The notes under the pieces are model-generated. The model was given only the letters and a program-made list of their open reading frames with translations. It did not search any database and was not told the origin of the DNA. From Thelephora terrestris (taxonomy: Eukaryota; Basidiomycota; Agaricomycetes; Thelephorales; Thelephoraceae), in assembly GCA_015956445.1 (NCBI GenBank), contig WIUZ02000009.1:1178001-1242000 (forward strand): a DNA stretch of 64,000 nucleotides, written 5' to 3'. A program made the translations under genes and the position numbers. Shown here piece after piece: positions 37,101-46,113 of the stretch (positions are counted from its first letter, which is position 1; the number at the start of each line of letters is the position of its first letter).

Positions 37101-38856
37101 GATATATCACTCTGCCCTCCCATTTGTCCCCTCCTCGTCATGGCTTCACCAGCACTACCACAAAGAGGTCTTGAATGAAGTCAAGGTAGTAAAAGGGCTT
37201 CCGGTTGAATGGGGAGGATGTTCCCGAACAGTTTCGCTTGCTAGTTCACCACTTGGAATCTCATGCTGGAACAACTCTATTGCAGCTGGTCTTTCTGGTG
37301 GAGACATTATTGTTCTGGATGCAATTACTGGCAGCCAAGCAGCTGTTCTTTCTGAACACACCGATTGGGTTAGATCTGTCATCTTCTCATCAGATGGGGT
37401 GTTACTTGTATCTGGAAGTGATGATAAGACTGTGAAGGTCTGGGATGTGCAGACTGGTGGAGTTGTTAAGACCCTTCATGGCCACAAGAATTTTGTCATC
37501 TCTGTTTCCATCTCAGCGGATTCTACCATGATTGTCTCAGGGGACTACAAGGGGATGATTTTCTTGTGGAATATTGAGACCTGGCAGGGCCATTGTGTCA
37601 TTAAGCAACAGAAGGAAATATCCTATGTTACATTTTCCCCCACAAACCCCCAATGCCTCATATCTGTATCTGATGACAAAGTTTGGCAATGGAGTACCAA
37701 TGGTCAACAGACTGCACAAACATTTGATGGTTCTTGCTTTGCTCTCTCCCCAGATGGCACTCAGTGTGTTTTGTGCAATGGAAATGTAGTCACAATCCAG
37801 AGCTCTGATACCAAAACCACTTTGGCTAAATTTCATTTTCCAAAGGATTCTGCCAAAAGCTGCTGTTTCTCCCCTGATGGCAGGCTTGTTGCAGTTGGCA
37901 CCTACTATGGGGTCTATGTTTGGGACACCACCAGCCCAAATTCTCACCCCATGGAGCAATTTCATCTACCAGGTGACCATTATACAATGGCATTCTCTGC
38001 ACCCTCTGTTCTTGTCTCAGCATCTTGGAACGGCTCAATCAGACTCTGGCAGATTGGTGGTTCTGTAACAGACCCAGTCATCTCTGAGCAACAGTCCACT
38101 TCACTCACCTCACCTTTAATCTACTCTATCACTCTACAGCCAAGAGATGGAATTGTTATCTCAAGTGATGTAGATGGTGTGGTAAAGACCTGGGACATTT
38201 CCACTGGCCTTTGCAAAGCATCCTTCCAGACCCCAGCTGGAGAAAACCTAAGAGATGTCCAACTAATAGATGGGAAGTTGATCACAGCTTGGAGGGTTGA
38301 TGGTGAAATTCACATCTGGGCAACTGAGAGAGCTGAATTTCTCCACAAGTTTGAGGTCGAGGAATTAGAATACTGCCACCACCCGAAGATATCAGCAGAT
38401 GGGTCCAAGCTTTTTGTCCTGAGAGATGGTGGACCCATTCGAGCCTGGGATATGTGGACAGGAGAGCCCAAGGGTACAACTGAGTCAAATGTGGAGCCAG
38501 TAGGGCTAGTTTCAAGGAGAGTTCTCTATTCGGATGGTCCAAAAATCTGGGCTCCACTCATGGACTCCTCCATCCAGGGGTGGGACTTTGGAATCTCAGG
38601 CTCCTCCCCTACTCCATTGCCTGACACACCTTCAGAAAGATGTCGTCTTGGATTTATCAATGGACCTCCCAGGATCAAGGATAACCTCACTGGAAAAGTA
38701 GTTTTTCAAGTGTCTGGGAGGTATGATAACCCTTGGGTAGCACAGTGGGATGGTCAGTATCTAGTTGCTGGCTATGACACTGGGGAGGTTTTGATTTTTG
38801 ATTTCTGTCACATTTACCCTCAGCAGCAACCTGGAGTATACTGGATGATTACCTAA
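34147..38856 (+). CDS. NACHT-WD40 STAND NTPase (fungal NLR-like protein)
   Basis: Signal-transducing NTPase of the fungal NLR-like class, whose members are linked to non-self recognition and programmed cell death. Eight exons (34147-34354, 34413-34571, 34631-34875, 34918-35054, 35108-35246, 35298-35342, 35393-36967, 37018-38856) sum to 4,347 nt, or 1,448 residues. The N-terminus is basic (MGLRKFFRKIKTRYRER), then a Pro/Ser linker. A helical domain spans about 215-311 (LLGVRESADAFGPLKSVAGG). The NACHT domain has Walker A GLAGTGKTT near residue 367 and Walker B LIIIDALDEC near 463, then FFITGRPEPRI as sensor-like segment. C-terminal WD40 repeats begin near residue 925 (SEHTDWVRSVIFSSDG, VSGSDDKTVKVWDV). 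Exons 2 and 3 look like a tandem duplication. From about 35.7 kb onward CpG becomes rare. The N-terminal effector type is not recognised. Confidence 0.9.
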
Positions 38857-39032
38857 GAGGACTAGACTAAACATGTGTTAGATAGGAAGGAGTGCCAATG
38901 CAATACAAATTAGATATCACTGCTCTCAGTCTGAAGAAAACAAAAATGGGTATAAAAGTTTTTCTTGTCATATTTAGTCTGATTTACTCCGCATTGTGGT
39001 CTCTGGTAGGCTTACTGAAGGGGTGTTTACCT

Positions 39033-39100
39033 GATGGACAACTTTCTCAAAGTTGTCCAGTGTGGCGCAGGTGATAATGATGATATTGTCATTGAGAGCC
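39033..39100 (+). repeat. short dispersed repeat, copy 2, with hairpin
   Basis: Holds a perfect inverted repeat at 39035-39059: 11-base arms TGGACAACTTT / AAAGTTGTCCA around the loop CTC. It lies about 180 bases after the NACHT-WD40 stop codon and matches 30471-30535. It could be a terminator-like RNA hairpin or the end of an old mobile element. Confidence 0.6.
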
Positions 39101-40322
39101 TACCTAGACCCATCAAAGCGCATCAACGTGGGATAGTAGGGGGTGATCCCCAGTGAAAAGTTCGAAAACTGATGGCGACATGCGGTGGTTCGAAGTGACT
39201 GGATCCACTGATGGCGACTTGTGGCCACCGAGACTCTTATTAGAATTTGTACAAGTAGAATAATGAACAAAATTGACGTCACACCGCCTTCTTCTGGTGA
39301 TCTCAAATAATTCACGAGACCCTAAAATGTGGGAATAAATTTTATGGTATGGAATTTTTTTTCTAAGTCCACGTCACTTGTACCAAGACCATCCCTTGGA
39401 TCCCGCAACGATGTCTGAGCTGTGTTGCTGCAATATGTGCGTTAGACGTTTCGGGACTCCGCAGGTTGTAGCGAGATCCACCTGGTATACGCACAACCCA
39501 GGAGGGAAAAAAGCTACCCGGCTTGCCGAACGCCAGAGTTGTATCGATGCCATCCGTCGTGATAATGATCTCTCCCGAGATAATTCCAGATCTGGGACTT
39601 CCCCTCTCTTGGGAAAACGGCCTGCGGAAGAAGACGAAGATCCTCCAGAGGGAGCTAAGCGCGTAGCGAGATCGGGTTCTGTACGTATATACCCGTAATC
39701 TTATCTATTCATCATATTGATTGCATCGATCCTGTGGAATGTATGTCTAGCCTCCTGGTGGACCTCCGTCGCGCATGCACACGCCTCTGTCGGACCAGGG
39801 CATGTATTCTCCTCCTCGTTCCCAGCCCTTGTCACCTCCTCTGTCTCGTTCTCCACTGCCTATTCTGCCCCCATCACCACCACCTCCTCCCCCTCCCCCT
39901 CCATTGGACTTTGATCAAGACAACTCACCGGCTAGTTCTGGACGCAGTACGCCAGTGGACCACCTTTATCCGCCAGCTACTGTCGAACGAATCCAGGTTG
40001 CCGTCGATTTTATCAAACATGTCCAGGCGGCTAGGCTCGCAGATCAATTTATTCCCGAGGATCTTGCGGACTTCCTGGATCCCCAGGAACACGAAACCAC
40101 CCCTCTGGACGACCCCAATCTTATGTTGTCGCTCCAGGCGTTTATCTGGTTCCTGGGGTGTACACAGAGTAGCTACGAACAGATGTGTCTGATTACGCAG
40201 GCTCGGGACCCCGGCATCAATATGTTATCTTATTACCGGGTTGAGCGGAGGGCACGGCAACTCTCCGGCATTGTCACCTGGGAGCACGAAATGTGTGTTA
40301 AATCCTGTGTCGGATTCACCGG

Positions 40323-41380
40323 TGACATGCCTCCATTCTCTGGAGTACTCGTCGGCGACATTCCCTACGTCCCTTTCCCTCGGGATGCTTCGCGACATTT
40401 CGCGACATTTCGCGACATTTCTATACTCTCTATACCTTCCTACCCCCCCCCCCCTATGCATCCCTATACTTCCCTACATACCCGTATATCTCCCTTTACC
40501 TCACTACTCCCTTCCCTATACTAACCTACTCGTCCCGATGCTTCGCGACCTTCCCGATGTTTTAGTATTCTCCCTATCTCTCACTACCCCCCCCCCCCCC
40601 CGACCTCCCTATATCCCTCCCAACACTACACCATTCGCGACCCCTCCCTATACCTTCTCCCGACTTCCCTATACCTTCGCGATATCTCCCTACACCATTC
40701 CCCTCGATCTCTCGATTCCTATGCTCGATCATTCCCTTTTGGTTCATTTCTCAACCACATCTCTTTCCTTGGTCGTTCCCTTCGATCCCTCGCCCTCCCT
40801 ATGTCATAGACTCGTCATTAGGTCTTTTGACATCATTTGGTTCATTCCCTCTTGCTTCCTATGTTCTCAGAGCCTCCTAGATTAGTATATAAGCCTCTGT
40901 ATTCGATAGACTCACGGAGACCAATCCAGGGGACTGATTCCCATGTTTTCCTTTCCCTATCGTTCTCCTCTCGTCGTCGTCGTCTCCCTATAGTCTCCTG
41001 CGTCTTCCCTATCGTTCTCGTCGTCATACCTGCGTCTCTGCGTTCTCGTCGTCGTCTCTAGCGTCCTGTCGTCATCCCGAAGATCCCGACCTCCCGAAGT
41101 TCTCATCGTCGTCCCGAAGTTTTCCCTCGTCGTTTCTTTGTCTGTTTCATTGATTCCCTTCTGTTATCTTTAGTTATCTTTAATTCCCTCTTGATATCTA
41201 CTTCTCCTTACACGTCCCGACGTTCCCGACGTTCCCGACGTTTCACTACATTTCCCTACAGTTCCCTACGTGTCCCTACGGAGCTAGGAGGCATCGTACG
41301 ACTAAGGACCACCTTCATCGACGTTGACAGGGCACCCCATCTTCTCCCCATCCGACCTTAGCTCACATAGCCCCTGTTCA
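40323..41380 (+). repeat. left LTR of the gag-only retrotransposon
   Basis: 1,058 bp. It is rich in short CCCTA-type and CGTCGTC repeats, has runs of 12 and 15 C, and repeats gacatttcgc three times near its start. TG..CA ends. Confidence 0.88.
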
Positions 41381-41470
41381 CCTGGAACCCACGCCGTGTT
41401 AGTCTCCCTGCCTCCCTATTAGCTCCCTAACCCTCGCAACTTTCCCCCCTTCCCTCTAAAGCCATCTACC

Positions 41471-43633
41471 ATGCCAACTGGATATTCCCTCTATGATCTC
41501 AACCGCCTTATCGAGCACACTGCGGACTATCGGGATATGAATCGCGAACAGCTCCACACCTATTACGAGCGATTCCTCTCCATGAGCGACTATCTTGTTG
41601 ACAATGACGACCTCTGTGACTCCCGATGTGGCACTTTCTATCTTCAAGGTTTCCCTCACCCAATCCGTGTAGAGATTCGTCAGAGGCTCTCGAAAACAAG
41701 GCCCTATGATAAAGTATATCATCTTGATGATGTTCATGAAGCTGCACTCTTTATCTTCGCCGCCAGGCCTCGCGACGGTCGCGATCCTCCCGATCATCAG
41801 CGCCGTGATAGACAATTCGAGGAATTTCTTGCTATGTTTGCTGAACTCCTTGCTACCAATGCGCTAAATCCGGTCGCTCATCCCTACTCTCAGTGTCTTC
41901 CTTCTCCTACTCCAGGAGGAGTAGTTCAAAACCCCCCCCGGTGGAGCCTAGCCTGTGTCTTCTGCGATTCGCGCGAACATCTTGTTCGCAGTTGTCCAAC
42001 AGCTGCTCACTACCTTGAGCAGGGATGGATAATCCGAAACAGCTCTGGGAAACTCGCTTTTCCCACTGGACACTCGATTCCTAGGAGCATTCCTGGAACA
42101 ACCTTGCAGGACCTCGTCATCAAGTATTGGGACTCTCGACGTCTTCGCGACGAAGAACAGAACCATCGCGACGCTTTTGGGACAGACTCCCCTGCAGGTT
42201 CTAACCACAACAGCGGAGTCGACCCTGAGCAGGAGCAGATGGAGTTTTGGCAAGCTCGTATTGAGGTTCTCACGAAGAGAAGAGAAGAACTGCGCAGGAA
42301 AGCTGAGACTAGTCCTCAGATTAGTCCTCCTCGTCATCAGACCCCTCCAGCATCCCCTCAGCCTCGCGATCCATCCCCTCAGCGTTCTTATCCACCTCCC
42401 GAACCTCTCTACCCATCTCCTCAGCATCCCTACCTATCTCCTCAGCCTCACAATCTATTCCCTCAGTCTCCCGACCGATCTCCCCAGCATCCCTACTCAC
42501 CCCCTCAGTCTCCCTGCCCATCTACTCAGTCTCCCTCTCCGTTTCAGCTGGCGCCGATGCAACTCGACGCTGTCTATGCTGATATCCAACGGAGAAGACA
42601 AGAACAAGCCTGGGAAGCTGAGCCTGATTCCCAGACCAGTCCTATCCATTGCCAAAACCCCCTAGTACCTCCCCAGCCTTCCCACACCTTCGCTCGGCTT
42701 CGCGACGTGTCTCCCGAGCTCTCCTATGTTTCCTCTCAGTTCTACACATCCCCTCAGCCTGTCTACGCACCTGAGCCTCCCTACACATCGTCCAAGCCTC
42801 CCCATGCATCGCTACAGCCTCCCTATCATCGCGATCATTCTTTTGATAGCGAGGAGCCCATCGTGAACGTTGAGGAAGAAGACGATCTTCTCGATTCCTA
42901 CCTTTCCACCTTCTTCGGGCCGGAAGACGCTTCTCCCGACATCCCTACAGTCGCGAGTCGCGACCCTCCCATCCCTACAACTTCGCTTGAGGTTGTCTCC
43001 ATCCCTCCTCCCTTCTCCTCTCCTTGTTCCGAATCTTCGTCCAACAGCCTCCCTACTACCTCTTTCGCCTCTCCCTACACTTCCTCTATCTCTTCCCCAC
43101 TATCATACATGCCTTCTCCTTTGCTATTCAAGTCTCCCTCATTACTTCAGTCTCCCTTTACACTCGTAGCCTCCCCTTCCCTATCTTCCTCACTCCACAA
43201 GCCATTTTCACATTTCCATTACAATTCCCCTTCGCTATTCACTTCCCTTCATAGTTCTCCTTCCCTATTTCATTCCCTTCAGGATTCGAGTTCGCTACCT
43301 CCTTCTGTTTGCGGTTCTCCGCCTCTAGCCCATCCCTGTGACGATTATCTTTCCCTATCTACTTCCCCCACTTCCCTACACCACGAATCTTCTCCCTACT
43401 CTTGTTCTGGTTCTACTCCCCGTTGTTTCCCACGCGATTTATCTAGTCCTCTTCACGATTCATGTTATCCCCCTCTCGATCTATCTCTTTCACTTCCCGA
43501 CTTTTCTCCCTTTTCTGCTTCTCTTCCTCCGTTATTGTTTTCGAGCAGCTCTTCATCTATTGCATCTGTTTGTAGTCCTACTCCCCAGTTCCCTATTCCC
43601 CCAGCAGACCATCGCGATGTTCCACTCCTCTGA
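41471..43633 (+). CDS. Gag-like protein of the LTR element
   Basis: 720-codon open frame inside the LTR element. The N-terminal part (about residues 1-110) resembles a retrotransposon capsid segment (YYERFLSMSDYLV, GFPHPIRVEIRQRLS). A CCHC zinc knuckle follows at about residue 160: CVFCDSREHLVRSC, spacing C-X2-C-X4-H-X4-C, the usual nucleocapsid RNA-binding motif. The C-terminal 400 residues are very rich in Ser and Pro with repeats of the type PSPQHPYLSPQ and PPQSP, probably disordered. No protease or polymerase motif follows before the right LTR. Confidence 0.75.
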   Translation: MPTGYSLYDLNRLIEHTADYRDMNREQLHTYYERFLSMSDYLVDNDDLCDSRCGTFYLQGFPHPIRVEIRQRLSKTRPYDKVYHLDDVHEAALFIFAARPRDGRDPPDHQRRDRQFEEFLAMFAELLATNALNPVAHPYSQCLPSPTPGGVVQNPPRWSLACVFCDSREHLVRSCPTAAHYLEQGWIIRNSSGKLAFPTGHSIPRSIPGTTLQDLVIKYWDSRRLRDEEQNHRDAFGTDSPAGSNHNSGVDPEQEQMEFWQARIEVLTKRREELRRKAETSPQISPPRHQTPPASPQPRDPSPQRSYPPPEPLYPSPQHPYLSPQPHNLFPQSPDRSPQHPYSPPQSPCPSTQSPSPFQLAPMQLDAVYADIQRRRQEQAWEAEPDSQTSPIHCQNPLVPPQPSHTFARLRDVSPELSYVSSQFYTSPQPVYAPEPPYTSSKPPHASLQPPYHRDHSFDSEEPIVNVEEEDDLLDSYLSTFFGPEDASPDIPTVASRDPPIPTTSLEVVSIPPPFSSPCSESSSNSLPTTSFASPYTSSISSPLSYMPSPLLFKSPSLLQSPFTLVASPSLSSSLHKPFSHFHYNSPSLFTSLHSSPSLFHSLQDSSSLPPSVCGSPPLAHPCDDYLSLSTSPTSLHHESSPYSCSGSTPRCFPRDLSSPLHDSCYPPLDLSLSLPDFSPFSASLPPLLFSSSSSSIASVCSPTPQFPIPPADHRDVPLL

Positions 43634-44017
43634 TCTCCCTTCTCAGTGGCAAGTCATCTGGACGTCTCCCTTCCTCTCCCGACCACACCCCTTTGATTCC
43701 CGAAGCTTCCCTATGGTTTCCCTCCCATTCACGAGGCTTCCCTACAGCTGCCCCCTTCATTTATTCACCGCATCTTCACTCATCCCAAAGTTTCCCTACA
43801 CCCTTCCTCCAATTTTTGACATCTCCCTACCGCTTGCTTTTGGCTCCTGAGGTCTCCCTTTGCCCATCCTCTCACCCTATATTGCTCCCCTCCATTCCCT
43901 TACTCCCATTTTCTTCAGGATCACATTGGGACGAGCCAGTTGGTATCAGAAGTCCCAAGGAGTCCTCCCTATTCTTTGGACAACCGAGGACGGTTGTATT
44001 CTGAAGTCCCAAGGAGA

Positions 44018-45072
44018 TGACATGCCTCCATTCTCTGGAGTACTCGTCGGCGACATTCCCTACGTCCCTTTCCCTCGGGATGCTTCGCGACATTTCGCGA
44101 CATTTCGCGACATTTCTATACTCTCTATACCTTCCTACCCCCCCCCCCCCTATGCATCCCTATACTTCCCTACATACCCGTATATCTCCCTTTACCTCAC
44201 TACTCCCTTCCCTATACTAACCTACTCGTCCCGATGCTTCGCGACCTTCCCGATGTTTTAGTATTCTCCCTATCTCTCACTACCCCCCCCCCCGACCTCC
44301 CTATATCCCTCCCAACACTACACCATTCGCGACCCCTCCCTATACCTTCTCCCGACTTCCCTATACCTTCGCGATATCTCCCTACACCATTCCCCTCGAT
44401 CTCTCGATTCCTATGCTCGATCATTCCCTTTTGGTTCATTTCTCAACCACATCTCTTTCCTTGGTCGTTCCCTTCGATCCCTCGCCCTCCCTATGTCATA
44501 GACTCGTCATTAGGTCTTTTGACATCATTTGGTTCATTCCCTCTTGCTTCCTATGTTCTCAGAGCCTCCTAGATTAGTATATAAGCCTCTGTATTCGATA
44601 GACTCACGGAGACCAATCCAGGGGACTGATTCCCATGTTTTCCTTTCCCTATCGTTCTCCTCTCGTCGTCGTCGTCTCCCTATAGTCTCCTGCGTCTTCC
44701 CTATCGTTCTCGTCGTCATACCTGCGTCTCTGCGTTCTCGTCGTCGTCTCTAGCGTCCTGTCGTCATCCCGAAGATCCCGACCTCCCGAAGTTCTCATCG
44801 TCGTCCCGAAGTTTTCCCTCGTCGTTTCTTTGTCTGTTTCATTGATTCCCTTCTGTTATCTTTAGTTATCTTTAATTCCCTCTTGATATCTACTTCTCCT
44901 TACACGTCCCGACGTTCCCGACGTTCCCGACGTTTCACTACATTTCCCTACAGTTCCCTACGTGTCCCTACGGAGCTAGGAGGCATCGTACGACTAAGGA
45001 CCACCTTCATCGACGTTGACAGGGCACCCCATCTTCTCCCCATCCGACCTTAGCTCACATAGCCCCTGTTCA
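44018..45072 (+). repeat. right LTR of the gag-only retrotransposon
   Basis: 1,055 bp direct copy of 40323-41380. Its poly-C runs are 13 and 11 instead of 12 and 15, which explains the whole 3-bp length difference. The ORFs inside it are mirror copies of those in the left LTR. Confidence 0.88.
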
Positions 45073-45296
45073 CCGGTCCATTCGAGCAACTCCGGTACTG
45101 TCCCGAATGCGGCACGGCTTGACCAACTCCGGAGGAAACTCCCGATCCCGATGACGAAAAAATCCCCCACAAAGTCTTTACAACCTTTCCTGTTGGCCCG
45201 CAACTCCAGGCACGTTGGAAGAACCCCGAGACCGCCAAGAAAATGTTTTACCGCTGGGAAAAAACGCAAGATATTCGTGAGGAATGTGAGGCATCT

Positions 45297-45303
45297 GGTA
45301 TTG
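45297..45303. repeat. 7-bp target-site duplication, left (ggtattg)
   Basis: Identical to 55310-55316. These two copies bracket the KDZ element exactly. One copy belongs to the interrupted codons SGIG of the Tnp2 gene. Confidence 0.9.
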
Positions 45304-46048
45304 CAGTAGTCCTTATGAAAATTATAAAGATCTTATGAGATGATCTTATAAGTCTTGATAAAATAACCCATAGGGATTATAATGCCCGTTTGGGCATAAA
45401 GTGTTCGCCCTGGAAATTATAATCAACCCCAGGGGACCGGGTTAGCCCCAAATCCGGTAATTTCCAAATATGGTAATCCTTCCAAATATGGTAATTGCCA
45501 AATATGGTAATTTCCAAAAAAGGTAATGTTGCCAGATATGTTTTTTCCTCAGATATGTTTTTTTTTCCCAGATATGTTTTTTTCCCCAGATATGTTTTTT
45601 TTTCGAAATATGTTTTTTTTCCCCAGATATGTTTTTTTTTAAATATCTTTTTTTTCCCTATATGTTTCTTTTTCTAGATATGTTTTTTTTTTTTCGAAAC
45701 ATGGTGTTTTTCGAATGTTTCTTTCTTCAGATATGTTTTTTTTTTTCGAAATATGTTTTTTTTTCGAAACATGTTCTTTGAATGTTTCTTGGATATGTTT
45801 TTTTCCTCAAGATATGTTTTTTTCGGAATATGTTTTTTTCGAATGTTTCTTTTCTCAGATATGTTTTTCTCTCAAGATATGTTTTTTTTGTATATAATGT
45901 AGGTAAAAGGGGTAAAAACACAGTCGGCACACACCTACCTTCAAATCACACACATTTCAAGATCTGCCCAAGCTCACATAACCACACTCACTCATGTTCA
46001 AAAAACATCACAAAAACATCAGTCTATTCGGGTGGGACAGGTAAAAAA
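45304..46048 (+). repeat. KDZ left terminal inverted repeat
   Basis: About 745 bp, inverted copy of 54547-55309. The outer 200 bases hold a palindrome-rich stretch (atgcccgtttgggcat) and three copies of ccaaatatggtaat (about 45470-45520). 45533-45895 is a degenerate tandem array of about 18-22-bp units built on agatatgtttttttc and cgaaatatgttttttt. Confidence 0.9.
45533..45895 (+). repeat. tandem subterminal array (agatatgttttttt units)
   Basis: Roughly 18 degenerate units of 18-22 bp, each with a t(a)tatgtttttt core, alternating cagatatg, cgaaatatg and gaatgtttc variants. The mirror array lies at about 54715-55080. Such arrays are often transposase binding sites. Confidence 0.8.
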
Positions 46049-46113
46049 AACTCAGTAAAAGTAGTAGTACCAGAAAGAGACTTGTAAAGCAGGGCAGAAA
46101 CATTGCTCTAGGG

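Larger units (their letters stand above)
40323..45072 (+). mobile_element. gag-only LTR retrotransposon (fossil, looks recent)
   Basis: LTR-type element, probably Ty3/gypsy-like. LTRs lie at 40323-41380 and 44018-45072, begin TGACATGCC and end CTGTTCA, and look identical except for the length of two poly-C runs. The target duplication ccgg (or accgg) is seen at 40319-40322 and 45073-45076. A possible primer site begins TGGAACCCACG at 41383, and a purine stretch aaggaga precedes the right LTR. It inserted in the coding sequence of the Tnp2 gene. It carries one gag-like ORF and no protease, reverse transcriptase or integrase, so it is non-autonomous. The gag frame reads through. Near-identical LTRs suggest a young insertion. 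Confidence 0.88.

Noticed and set aside
39035-39059. Helitron 3' end, because of the hairpin
   Set aside because: No CTRR(T) end follows within the expected distance, and no Rep/helicase gene is present.
40241-40885. Long ORFs inside the LTRs, repeated at 44017-44572 and other places
   Set aside because: They occur identically in both LTRs, consist of low-complexity pyrimidine-rich codons and have no domain; they are chance frames in the repeat.
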